Of a stretch of DNA of 64,000 nt, positions 1 to 7,568 are shown in pieces; the stretch's first letter is position 1; every line of letters starts with the position of its first letter. The notes under the pieces were generated by a model. The model was not told where the DNA came from. It made no database searches and saw only the letters and a program-made list of their open reading frames with translations. Source of the stretch: Geothrix fuzhouensis (lineage in GTDB: Bacteria > Acidobacteriota > Holophagae > Holophagales > Holophagaceae); contig NZ_JANHMQ010000005.1 of assembly GCF_024609325.1 (NCBI RefSeq), forward strand, positions 144,968-208,967, written 5' to 3'. A program made the translations under genes and the position numbers.

Positions 1-125
1 AACCCGCGCTGCCCGGTCAGGCGCAAGAAGAAGTTAAAAAGGTGCAGGTGATGACGCTCGAAGACCAGGGCCAGTCGCTCCACACGACCCTCCCGGACCT
101 GGGCCATGACTTCAGCATCCTCCAC
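1..125 (-). CDS. ECF-type RNA polymerase sigma factor, N-terminal part (cut by window edge)
   Basis: Reading the minus strand from a GTG at 125-123 gives about 41 residues that run off the left edge. The stretch FERHHLHLFNFFLRLTG is a good match to sigma-70 region 2.1/2.2, which binds the core polymerase clamp. The GTG is preceded by AGGGAG at a suitable distance, and an in-frame TAG lies a few codons upstream, so the start is GTG or the ATG six codons later. It follows the PqqD-like gene on the same strand after about 115 bases, so the two may be co-transcribed. The ECF class is inferred from the short N-terminus before region 2. The promoter-recognition half is not visible. Confidence 0.7.
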   Translation of the reverse strand, partial: MEDAEVMAQVREGRVERLALVFERHHLHLFNFFLRLTGQRG

Positions 126-239
126 TGGCGAGTCTCCCTGGATCTATCTACCGGGGTCGGCGGGAATGGTTACATGGGTTTGGCCATCGAGTCGGAGAAG
201 CCACGACCTGGCCATCCATCCTGTTGGGCGGATTGACGC

Positions 240-587
240 CTATGCCCGCCCTTTCCCTTCGAGCCTCACGAACCCGCCCCTCGCTAGCTCCCGGACGAAC
301 AAGGCCGTCCGCAAGACCGTGTCCGGTTCCCCAGGGAAGGCGGCGGCGATGGCCTGGACCACCTCCGCCACGGTGCGAACCCCGTCGCAGGCCTGCCATA
401 CGGCCGTGCCGCGGGCATCGAGCTTCACGCGGAAGTTGGGTCGCTTCATCAGCCGAACCACCCAGCCCCAGCGTGGCGACAGGATCTTGGGCCGGATCAG
501 CACCAGGTTTCCGCCCTCGCCGGGCTCTGAGGCCAGGGCCTGGACTGGCACGAGGGCGAGGAAGGATTCATCGGGGAAGGTCGTCAT
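240..587 (-). CDS. PqqD-like small protein (peptide-chaperone/RRE fold)
   Basis: This 115-residue protein resembles PqqD family members, the winged-helix peptide-binding chaperones used in RiPP maturation and as stand-alone domains. Visible family features are the central segment with W-x-x-C-DGVRTV followed by a helix (VAEVVQAIAAAF) and the C-terminal FVRELARGGFVRLEG, typical of the third helix and final strand. There is no PQQ biosynthesis gene in the window, so a role in PQQ synthesis cannot be assumed. Its downstream neighbour on the same strand is an ECF sigma factor. A cognate peptide or radical SAM partner might lie beyond the left edge. The Shine-Dalgarno sequence is weak. Confidence 0.65.
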   Translation of the reverse strand: MTTFPDESFLALVPVQALASEPGEGGNLVLIRPKILSPRWGWVVRLMKRPNFRVKLDARGTAVWQACDGVRTVAEVVQAIAAAFPGEPDTVLRTALFVRELARGGFVRLEGKGRA

Positions 588-618
588 GGTTTGCGTTCCG
601 ATGGGGAGGTGAAAGCGA

Positions 619-640
619 AGGCCCGGCTAAGCCGGGCCTT
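619..640 (-). terminator. Palindrome downstream of the OPT transporter gene
   Basis: AAGGCCCGGC-TAA-GCCGGGCCTT forms a nearly perfect stem with a three-base loop. It lies just past the 3' end of the minus-strand OPT transporter gene and upstream of the PqqD-like gene, so it is a likely intrinsic terminator of the former. The U-tract is short. Confidence 0.55.
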
Positions 641-688
641 CGCGCGGGGGTCCGGGGGTGTGCGCGCAGCGCGGAACCCCGGAGGACA

Positions 689-2803
689 TCAGAAATTCGC
701 ACTCGGTGGCGCAGGCTCGTCGGCTTCGCCGGCGTTGGCCAGGGGCACCCGGATCAGGTAGACGGCGATGCCGGCCAGGATCAGCAGGCTGATCCAGAAC
801 ATGCCCGGGTCGGCGAAGACCTTGTACTTCACCTCGAAGAAGGCGAAGGACGCGAAGAGCAGGCCCACCAGGGCCTCGCCGGCGATGAGGCCTGCGGCCA
901 GCAGGACGCCGTTGTTCTCCACCCGCACCTTCTGGGCCTCGTTGAGGCCCCGCTTGGCGCCGATCATCTCCACGGCGCCCTTGATGAGGCCGCCGAGGAA
1001 GATGGCGAAGGTGGTCTCCAACGGCAGGTACATGCCCACCGACACCAGCATGGGGCTCTTCACCTGCATGAGGATGAAGGCGAGGCCCATCATCATGCCG
1101 ACGATGATGAGCGGCCAGGCCATCTTGCCTTCCACGATGCCCTTGCTGAGCAGGGCCATGAGGCCGGCCTGGGGCGCGGCGAGCTGCTTGGAGCCGAAGC
1201 CGGCATCCAGGGAGAGCACGGCCTTCTTCTGATCCGCGGGCAGCTGCTTCACCTGCTCCAGGGTGTAGGTCTGACCGTCGGGCGCCGTGACGATCTGCAC
1301 CTGCTGGGCGGTCAGCTCGGCGATGCGCTTGGTGCCCTGGGCGGAGATGTCGCCTTCGTGCAGCACCATGAGGGGGATGAACAGCACCACGGAGGCCAGG
1401 GCCACGCCGATGAGGTCGCCCATCTCCATGCGCCACGGGGTGCCGCCCAGGATGTGCCCGGCCTTGAGGTCCTGCAGCATCTCACCGGCCACGGCCGCGC
1501 TCACGCAGACCACCGCGGCCACGCCCAGAACGGCAGCGACGCCCTCCTTGCCCTTCACGCCGAGGAGCACCATGACGAGGGCGGTGATCACCAGGGCCGT
1601 CAGAGTCAGGCCGGAGATCGGGTTGTTGCTCGAGCCCATGATGCCGACCAGGTAGCCGCTGATGGCCGCGAAGAAGAAGCCCAGGATCACCACCACCAGG
1701 GCCGCCACGAAGGAGACCAGCGGGCTCACCTGGAAGATGCGCCAGGTGATGAAGAACGTCACCAGGGCGGCGAAACCGAGGCCGAGCAGGACGTAGCTGA
1801 AGGACAGGTCCTTGTTGACGCGGTCCACCACGTGTTCGCCGGCGGCGGCCTTCTTCATGTCCGAGACGGAGCGGGTGAGGCCCGTGGCGAGGCTCTTGCG
1901 CATCTTGAAGAGGGTGAAGCCGGCGCCCACGAGCATGCCGCCGATGGCGATGGGGCGGACGATGAACTTCCACACGGAATACGACAGGGAGATCCAGTCA
2001 CCTTGGGAGGCACCGTCAGGCAGGACGCCAGGCGCCAGGAAGTAGGTGATGATGGGCACCAGCAGTCCCCAGGCGATGATGCCGCCGGAGAAGTTCAGGG
2101 CGCCGAGCTTGGGCCCGATGATGTAGCCCACGCCCATGTAGGCGGGGCTGATGCCGGGGGAGCTGAGCAGCATGCCGCCTGCCACCTTGGCCTTCCAGGT
2201 GCCGACGAGGTTGATGGTGGTGGTCTTGAAGGCCACGAACCGCTCCCAGGTGCTGGCGAAGATCGAGATCTGCACCAGGGCCTGGATGACAGCGCCGATG
2301 CCCATGGCGCCGAACAGGAACTTCGTGCCGCTGCCCCCGCGGGCGCCGGCCTTGTGGATCTCAGCGGCGGCCACGCTCTCGGGATAGGGCAGCTCGGCGT
2401 CCTCCACCATCACGCGGCGGAGCAGGGCCACGAACATGATGCCCAGCACGCCGCCCGCGAACATGATGAGGGCACTGGTGACGTAGTTGCCGGCCGTGAA
2501 GAACTTGGGCCAGATGCCGCTGATGGCGAAGGCCGGAATGGTGAAGATGGCGCCGGCGGCCACGGACTCGCCGATGCTGCCGACGGTTCGGGCCATGTTC
2601 TCTTCCAGGATGGTGCCCTTCATCAGCTTGATGAGGGCCATGCCGATGACCGCCGCCGGATAGGTGGCGGCGATGGTCATGCCGGCCTTCAAGCCGAGGT
2701 AGGCGTTGGCGGAACCCAGCACCACGGCCATGACAAGGCCGATGAGCACCGCCCGCAGGGAGAACTCCCGCAGGTTCTGGTCGGAGGGGACAAAGGGTTG
2801 CAT
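689..2803 (-). CDS. OPT-family oligopeptide/metal-chelate transporter
   Basis: The 704-residue protein is strongly hydrophobic, with about a dozen or more membrane segments from residue 15 to near the C-terminus. The opening LGLKAGMTIAATYPAAV is characteristic of the OPT/YSL superfamily of proton-coupled importers for small peptides or siderophore-like metal complexes. Glycine-rich membrane segments such as the one around GVGYIIGPKLGALNFSGG also fit. A soluble stretch of about 60 residues follows WRMEMGDLIGVALAS and carries a Q/T-rich segment (AQQVQIVTAPDGQTYTLEQ), an uncommon periplasmic or cytoplasmic insertion. The start has a clear AGGAG at a good spacing. The substrate cannot be told from sequence. 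It is divergent from the SpoU methyltransferase gene. Confidence 0.9.
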   Translation of the reverse strand: MQPFVPSDQNLREFSLRAVLIGLVMAVVLGSANAYLGLKAGMTIAATYPAAVIGMALIKLMKGTILEENMARTVGSIGESVAAGAIFTIPAFAISGIWPKFFTAGNYVTSALIMFAGGVLGIMFVALLRRVMVEDAELPYPESVAAAEIHKAGARGGSGTKFLFGAMGIGAVIQALVQISIFASTWERFVAFKTTTINLVGTWKAKVAGGMLLSSPGISPAYMGVGYIIGPKLGALNFSGGIIAWGLLVPIITYFLAPGVLPDGASQGDWISLSYSVWKFIVRPIAIGGMLVGAGFTLFKMRKSLATGLTRSVSDMKKAAAGEHVVDRVNKDLSFSYVLLGLGFAALVTFFITWRIFQVSPLVSFVAALVVVILGFFFAAISGYLVGIMGSSNNPISGLTLTALVITALVMVLLGVKGKEGVAAVLGVAAVVCVSAAVAGEMLQDLKAGHILGGTPWRMEMGDLIGVALASVVLFIPLMVLHEGDISAQGTKRIAELTAQQVQIVTAPDGQTYTLEQVKQLPADQKKAVLSLDAGFGSKQLAAPQAGLMALLSKGIVEGKMAWPLIIVGMMMGLAFILMQVKSPMLVSVGMYLPLETTFAIFLGGLIKGAVEMIGAKRGLNEAQKVRVENNGVLLAAGLIAGEALVGLLFASFAFFEVKYKVFADPGMFWISLLILAGIAVYLIRVPLANAGEADEPAPPSANF

Positions 2804-2886
2804 TGGTGCTCCTGAAAAGGCACGTAGGAAGAAAAGAAAGGTCGGATGGAGCGGTTAGTCTAATACATTGCGGATTTCCCCATCCC

Positions 2887-3654
2887 ATGACTCCCGCCCT
2901 CACCAGCAAGGCCAACCCGCGCTTCAGAGACCTCCTGGCCCGCCTCCGGCCCAGCGGGGCCCGGCGTGAGGCCACGCTGCTGCTGGGCGCGAAGCTCATC
3001 GAGACCTGGGCCGAAGCCCGACAGACCACCGCCGGAAAACGCCTGCGCCCAGCCCTCTGGATGAGGTTGCAACAGACCACTCCCCATCGGCTCGAGGCCG
3101 CCCTGGGCGTGGAGTCGCTGGTCCTGGGCGAAACCCTCATGCGGGAGCTGGCCGACGCGGGCAGCCCCCCGGAGCACGCCCTGCTGATGGACCTGGGGTC
3201 CGAGCCTGCTGGGCCCTTGGCCGAGCGCGTCATCGGCGCCTGGGGCATCCAGGATCCCGGCAACCTCGGCGCCATCCTCCGCAGCGGTGCCGCCTTCGGC
3301 TTCCAGGAAGCCCTGCTGGGGCCCGGCTGCGCCGACCCGTTCAGCCCCAAGGCCCTGCGGGGCAGCATGGGCGCCGCCTTCCTCCTGCCCCTGCGCCGGA
3401 TGGAGAAACTGGAACACGATCAGGGCCACTGGTATGCCCTTGATGGGGGCCCCGGTGCGGTGCCCCTGGCCGAGGCCGACCTCTCTGAACCCGTGCGCCT
3501 GTGGGTGGGCAACGAGGGGCACGGCTGGCAGGGGGTCGCCCTGCCCGAGGGCGTCCAGCGCCTCGCCATTCCCATCCAGGACATGGAAAGCCTCAACGCC
3601 GCCGTGGCCGCGGGGATCGCGTGCTACGAAGTCGCCCGGAGATCCTTGCGTTGA
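2887..3654 (+). CDS. TrmH/SpoU family RNA 2'-O-methyltransferase
   Basis: The 255-residue protein belongs to the SPOUT class of AdoMet-dependent RNA methyltransferases that form a trefoil knot. The three family motifs are present: NLGAILRSGAAFG (motif 1 with the catalytic Arg), LWVGNEGHGW (motif 2) and IPIQDMESLNAAVAAGIACYE-like motif 3 at the end, close to the usual IPM-x-SLNVSVA. The N-terminal 100 residues form the substrate-recognition region seen in RlmB-like enzymes. The exact target nucleotide is not determinable. Its stop codon overlaps the start of the next gene, so it heads a translationally coupled set with lnt, a GNAT enzyme and maf. The ATG at 2887 was chosen because it starts where family similarity begins. 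Confidence 0.88.
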   Translation: MTPALTSKANPRFRDLLARLRPSGARREATLLLGAKLIETWAEARQTTAGKRLRPALWMRLQQTTPHRLEAALGVESLVLGETLMRELADAGSPPEHALLMDLGSEPAGPLAERVIGAWGIQDPGNLGAILRSGAAFGFQEALLGPGCADPFSPKALRGSMGAAFLLPLRRMEKLEHDQGHWYALDGGPGAVPLAEADLSEPVRLWVGNEGHGWQGVALPEGVQRLAIPIQDMESLNAAVAAGIACYEVARRSLR

Positions 3655-5159
3655 CCCGTTCCACCCTCCTCCGCCCCCTCGAAACCGCCGTCCTGGCGGG
3701 GATCTTCGTGCTGGCCTTCCGCTTCCCCGGCGCCCTGGGGGGCTGGCTGGAGCCAGTCATGGCGCTGCTCTTCCCCCTGCTGTTGCTGGAGGGCCTGTTC
3801 AAGGGGCGCCACGCGATCTGGACCTGGGCGGCCATCCTGGCGGGCCTCCTCCTTCTTTATGCCTGGGTGCCCCAGACCCTCGCCTCCAAGGGCGGCCTGC
3901 CCTTCGGCCTGGCCCTGCTGGGAACGGTGCTGCTGAGCCTCTGGGAGGCCACGGGGCTCTGGCTGGTGGCCCTGGGTTCGCGCTGGGCCTTCCGGCGCAT
4001 CGGAGCCCTGGGCGCGGCCTGCGTCGCGGCCCTCCTCCTGCTCGGCTGGGAAGCCTGGGGGTTCCACGTCTACCCCTGGACCTGGGGCGCGGCCTTCGGC
4101 TCCTTCCCATGGACAGCCCGGTCCGCGGCCTTCCTGGGCGCGTCGGGCCTCTCGGCCCTGGCCTGGGGCGCAGGAGCCTGGACGGCGGCCCAATTGGCCC
4201 ACGGTGCCCCCCTGCGCCGCACGCTGGCGGGACCGGCCTTCGCGGTGGGGCTCATGGTCCTCCTGGGCGGGGCCTGGTTCCTCCTGCCGCGGGCAGCGGA
4301 ACGGTCCCTGGACGTGGCCATGATCCAGCCCAACTTCCCTGCGGGTGAGCGTTGGCCCGGCATGGAGACCGAGATGTGGCGGCGCAGCGATGCCTTGCTC
4401 AAGGCCCAGGGCTGGCCCCGCGCCGGGCGCGCCACCCTGCTGCTGTGGCCCGAAAGCTCGGTACTCGGCCGGGACGACCGCCGTGCCGATGCGCGGTTGG
4501 CCGCCGAGGCTGCTTCCCGCGGCGTGGCCTGGCTCTTCGGGACCGAGGGCGGTCTCTACAACCTGGTGCGGGGCGAAGCCGCTGGCCGGCCCTCCTTCAT
4601 CTTCGCCAAGACGGAGCCCATGCCCTTCGGCGAGCGCACGCCGGGCCCCGCGGCCTTCCGCCGGTGGCTGGACGGGAAGATGGGCTTCGTGTCCCAGGAA
4701 GCTGGGGAGCTCAAGGAAGGCTGCGCCTTCGCCGTGCCGACCCCCACTGGTGATCTGCGCGTGCATCCGCTCATCTGCAGCGAAGCCCTCCTCCCCGGGC
4801 GCACCCGCCGGGGCTTCGAGCTGGGCCACGCGGACCTGCTGAGCAATCACACCAACGACGGCTGGTTTGATCGCAGCATCGCCACGGACCTGCACGCTGC
4901 GCAGATCCGGCTCCGGGCCACGGAGCTGGGCGTGCCCCTGCTGCGCGCCACGCTCACCGGCAAGTCCGGCGTATTCCACGAGGACGGCCACTTCGAGCTC
5001 TGGGGCGAGCCTCTCAGCGAAGGTGCCTACGCGGTGGAGCTGCGCTGGCGTCCCGTCCGCACCCCGGCGCGCTCGGCGTGGTTGCTCACGGGATTGATGG
5101 CGGTACTGGCTGGTGCGACCCTCCTGCTAGGATGGAAGGTCCTGCCCCGGAAGGCCTGA
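3651..5159 (+). CDS. lnt: Apolipoprotein N-acyltransferase
   Basis: This enzyme N-acylates the lipidated cysteine of outer-membrane lipoproteins in the inner membrane. The 502-residue protein has about six to seven N-terminal membrane segments, a nitrilase-fold periplasmic domain and a final anchor. The expected catalytic triad is visible: Glu268 in WPES, Lys320 in FAKTEPMPFGE and Cys376 in LICSE, with the later NDGWF motif also present. I chose the TTG at 3651, which overlaps the previous stop (TTGA), because the hydrophobic N-terminus begins there and the upstream reading frame lies inside the methyltransferase gene. The stop overlaps the next ATG. The window also encodes several lipoproteins that would be its substrates. 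Confidence 0.92.
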   Translation: MTRSTLLRPLETAVLAGIFVLAFRFPGALGGWLEPVMALLFPLLLLEGLFKGRHAIWTWAAILAGLLLLYAWVPQTLASKGGLPFGLALLGTVLLSLWEATGLWLVALGSRWAFRRIGALGAACVAALLLLGWEAWGFHVYPWTWGAAFGSFPWTARSAAFLGASGLSALAWGAGAWTAAQLAHGAPLRRTLAGPAFAVGLMVLLGGAWFLLPRAAERSLDVAMIQPNFPAGERWPGMETEMWRRSDALLKAQGWPRAGRATLLLWPESSVLGRDDRRADARLAAEAASRGVAWLFGTEGGLYNLVRGEAAGRPSFIFAKTEPMPFGERTPGPAAFRRWLDGKMGFVSQEAGELKEGCAFAVPTPTGDLRVHPLICSEALLPGRTRRGFELGHADLLSNHTNDGWFDRSIATDLHAAQIRLRATELGVPLLRATLTGKSGVFHEDGHFELWGEPLSEGAYAVELRWRPVRTPARSAWLLTGLMAVLAGATLLLGWKVLPRKA

Positions 5160-5659
5160 TGGACCGTGATTTCCTCGTACCTGAGCCGTTGACGACCCCC
5201 CACGGCACCGTGGCCTTCTTCGACGAGACCTGGAGCGTGGATCCCCGCGAGCTCCAGATCTTCTTCCAGGCGGAAGAGGTCTACTGGACCGCGGACCGCA
5301 CCATCGGGCAGTGGCGGCGGCTGCTGGCCTGCTCCCGTCTCCTGACGGCCCGGCTCGTGCCTGAAGGCCATCGGGGGGGCCGTTTGGTGGGCGCCACGCG
5401 CCTCTGGTCCGACCATGCCTACGAAGCCAAGCTCTACGATGTGGTGACGGCCCGGGACCTGATGGGCCAGGGCATCGCCTCCGAGCTGGTGAAATGGGCC
5501 CTGCGGCACCCCTGGGCCGGCGAGGTGCAGCGGTACGTCCTGGAGACCCGGGACGCCGCCGATTTCTACCCCCGGTTCGGGTTCCGCCTGGGGCAGGACG
5601 CCGACAGCTTCCACATGCGGGTGGGGATCGCCGAACTCGAAGAGCGGGGTCTGCGGTGA
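5159..5659 (+). CDS. GNAT-family N-acetyltransferase
   Basis: This 166-residue protein carries the acetyl-CoA binding motif A of the GNAT fold, seen as VVTARDLMGQGIASELVKWA, followed by motif B around YVLETRDAADFYPRFGF. The latter is the common Y/F-x-x-GF pattern after the acetyl-CoA site. The substrate is unknown; relatives acetylate amines, aminoglycosides or protein N-termini. The start ATG overlaps the lnt stop by one base, and the end overlaps the maf start, so it is part of the same coupled operon. Nothing suggests recent transfer. Confidence 0.85.
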   Translation: MDRDFLVPEPLTTPHGTVAFFDETWSVDPRELQIFFQAEEVYWTADRTIGQWRRLLACSRLLTARLVPEGHRGGRLVGATRLWSDHAYEAKLYDVVTARDLMGQGIASELVKWALRHPWAGEVQRYVLETRDAADFYPRFGFRLGQDADSFHMRVGIAELEERGLR

Positions 5660-6279
5660 ACGAGACCCGGCCCGGCCTGCCGGAAACAGCCCTGAAACCC
5701 CTGATCCTGGCCAGCAGCAGCCCGCGCCGCCGCCATTGGCTGGAGGCCATGCGCATCCCTTTCGAGATCCAGGTTCCCGAAGTGGACGAGACACCCCTGC
5801 TGGACGAGGAACCCGGCGACCTGGTGCTGCGCCTGGCGGAACTGAAAGCCGAAGTGGTGGCTCACCGTCACCCCGATCGCTGGGTCATGGCCGCGGACAC
5901 CACCGTGGCGGTGGACCACCACACGCTGAACAAGCCCGTGGATGTGGAGGACGCCGTGCGGATGCTGACCCTGATCCAGGGCCGGGCCCACCAGGTGCAT
6001 ACGGGCCTCTGCCTGCAGCGGAACGACGCTGTCCATAGCTTCGTGGACACGGCCCAGGTGGTCTTCCGGCCCCTCACCGAGGCGCAGATCCGCTGGTATA
6101 TCCACACCCGCGAGCCCATGGACAAGGCGGGCTCGTACGCCATCCAGGGCATTGGGGCCCTGTTTATCGAGGGCGTGGAAGGCAGCTTTTCCACCGTCAT
6201 GGGCCTGCCCGTGGAGCGCCTGGGCGACCTGTTCTTCCAGCTGGGCCTTCTCCGGCCCTGGCTGGGCCTGCCGCAGTAG
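5656..6279 (+). CDS. maf: Maf-like nucleoside triphosphate pyrophosphatase
   Basis: Maf proteins hydrolyse non-canonical or pyrimidine nucleoside triphosphates (dTTP/UTP, m5UTP) to monophosphates and can affect septation. The 207-residue protein has the hallmark SSSPRR at residues 20-25, the catalytic Asp81 in the AADTTV motif, the E-rich VPEVDETP segment and the GSYAIQG-x-GA motif near residue 160. The length matches the family. It starts at a GTG overlapping the stop of the GNAT gene, and the operon ends here. Which pyrimidine or modified substrate it prefers cannot be decided. Confidence 0.9.
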   Translation: MNETRPGLPETALKPLILASSSPRRRHWLEAMRIPFEIQVPEVDETPLLDEEPGDLVLRLAELKAEVVAHRHPDRWVMAADTTVAVDHHTLNKPVDVEDAVRMLTLIQGRAHQVHTGLCLQRNDAVHSFVDTAQVVFRPLTEAQIRWYIHTREPMDKAGSYAIQGIGALFIEGVEGSFSTVMGLPVERLGDLFFQLGLLRPWLGLPQ

Positions 6280-6788
6280 CCGGCCTGAGCCAACGCCAAG
6301 GTCTGAAATGGCTGGCAAAGAAGAGGTTCTGGGCAGGAATCTCGGCCATGGCCTGCCCTCCTGAGCATCGGAGGGAGTGGGCACGGGCCGTCAGCACCCG
6401 CCCTGGAGGAAATCGCCCCTTTGAGGGAGCCTTAGATAGACCACCAGAAAATCCCCTAAATGTCTGGAACTTCCTCAGAAAAAATAGGTAAACAATCTAG
6501 GTCCACTGATCTATCATCGTGACTTGCGACACAATCCATCAGAATTGTCGCCCCAGTGGGCCCTGCCCCCTGGTTTGGAATGTGGTTCGGTTTCTTGTTC
6601 CAGACAACATTCCACCGACACCCCCCGGCGGAGGCGCCGGATTGCGGGGAGACCCTTTCCCGAACCTCGGCGCGTGCCAGAATCTCCGCAACCCACACCC
6701 TCCAGACCCGGCCCGCATCCACCCGTCCCACTGTTCCCGATGGCCCTCCCGCTCCCTTCGTGAGACCGCGTTTTCCATGGGGTTGTGC
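6280..6788. other. Intergenic region upstream of the ACIII-caa3 operon
   Basis: About 510 bases without a convincing gene. It is the probable promoter and leader region of the respiratory operon. Visible structures are a GCGAC..AAT / ATT..GTCGC imperfect inverted repeat around 6527-6550, a 7-bp inverted repeat GGAATGT (6577-6583) / ACATTCC (6607-6613), and a hairpin CCGGCG-GAGG-CGCCGG at 6625-6640. None is a confident match to a known operator, and no promoter with good -35 and -10 boxes stood out. Confidence 0.5.
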
Positions 6789-7352
6789 ATGCACCTATTT
6801 GATCGAGCGTTCCGCTTCGTCCTGCCGGCCGGGGGGGTGGCGGTCCTGCTGACGGTACTGGCCGTGGGCTGGTTCACCCAGCCGGACCGCTTCGCCAAGG
6901 GCTATGCCCCCGAGCAGCCCATCCCCTTCTCCCACGAGCTGCACGCCGGCACCCTCCGGATGCAGTGCCAGTACTGCCACTCCGGCGTGGACAAGTCCCG
7001 GGTGGCGGGCATCCCGAGCGTGGATCTCTGCATGGGTTGTCACAAAGTGACCAGGACCGACCGGCCGGCCATCCAGAAGCTGACGCAGATGGCCAACTCC
7101 GGCCAGCCCCTCCTCTGGCAGCGGGTCCATACCCTGCCGGACCACGTCTATTTCGACCACCGACCCCACGTGAATGCGGGCATCACGTGTCAGAGCTGCC
7201 ACGGCGAGGTGCAGACCATGAAGGTGCTCACCCGCGAGATGGGCATGCGCATGGGCAACTGCCTGGCCTGCCACCGGGATCCCCACGCCGCGCTGCCCGC
7301 CGGCTCCAAGATCACCAGGGGCGCCGAGAATTGCGCCGCCTGCCACCGCTAG
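6789..7352 (+). CDS. actA: ACIII subunit A, pentahaem cytochrome c
   Basis: ActA is the membrane-anchored multihaem electron carrier of alternative complex III, which oxidises menaquinol/ubiquinol in place of the bc1 complex. The 187-residue protein has one N-terminal membrane segment (about residues 10-29). Five CxxCH haem c sites follow at residues 60-64, 81-85, 134-138, 158-162 and 182-186, the number known for ActA. The periplasmic motif PFSHELHAG (a conserved His region) precedes the first haem. The start is chosen at the second of two close ATGs (6777 and 6789); neither has a strong ribosome site. It is the first gene of the operon. Confidence 0.9.
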   Translation: MHLFDRAFRFVLPAGGVAVLLTVLAVGWFTQPDRFAKGYAPEQPIPFSHELHAGTLRMQCQYCHSGVDKSRVAGIPSVDLCMGCHKVTRTDRPAIQKLTQMANSGQPLLWQRVHTLPDHVYFDHRPHVNAGITCQSCHGEVQTMKVLTREMGMRMGNCLACHRDPHAALPAGSKITRGAENCAACHR

Positions 7353-7369
7353 ACCGGGAGCTCTGGACG

Positions 7370-7564
7370 ATGGCCGACGACACCCGCAAGCCCATGTTCA
7401 ACCGCTTGGCCGCCCTGGTGGCGGGCCCCTTCCTGCTGGGGCGGGAGGCCGTGAGCCTCGCCTTCCGGCCGGACAAGGACGGGCCACCGGAGACGCCCCC
7501 AAAGTTGACGCCCAGCCGCATCACCGTCACCCCCCCCGAACACGCCATCAAGCGCCGCGGATGA
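7370..7564 (+). CDS. Small protein encoded between actA and actB, unknown
   Basis: A 64-residue reading frame fills the gap between actA and actB on the same strand, ending five bases before the actB start, with a GGAG about eight bases upstream of its ATG. The protein has a moderately hydrophobic stretch (residues 12-32, LAALVAGPFLLGREAVSLAF) and a proline-rich tail ending KRRG. I do not recognise a family. Its position suggests an accessory or assembly role in ACIII, perhaps as a small membrane-associated subunit. The spacing and codon use favour a real gene over chance. Confidence 0.55.
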   Translation: MADDTRKPMFNRLAALVAGPFLLGREAVSLAFRPDKDGPPETPPKLTPSRITVTPPEHAIKRRG

Positions 7565-7568
7565 CCCG

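Noticed and set aside
224..2815. 863-codon open frame on the + strand opposite the OPT transporter
   Set aside because: A by-product of high GC on the antisense strand; composition is His/Glu/Gly-biased with no domain, while the minus-strand frame is a clear transporter.
2861..2866. TAATAC as a -10 box for the SpoU gene
   Set aside because: No acceptable -35 sequence at 16-18 bases; left out as a promoter call.
6519..6788. N-terminal extension of actA from an upstream ATG
   Set aside because: The extra 90 residues are Pro/Arg-rich without a signal-like or conserved character; ActA proteins begin shortly before the membrane helix.
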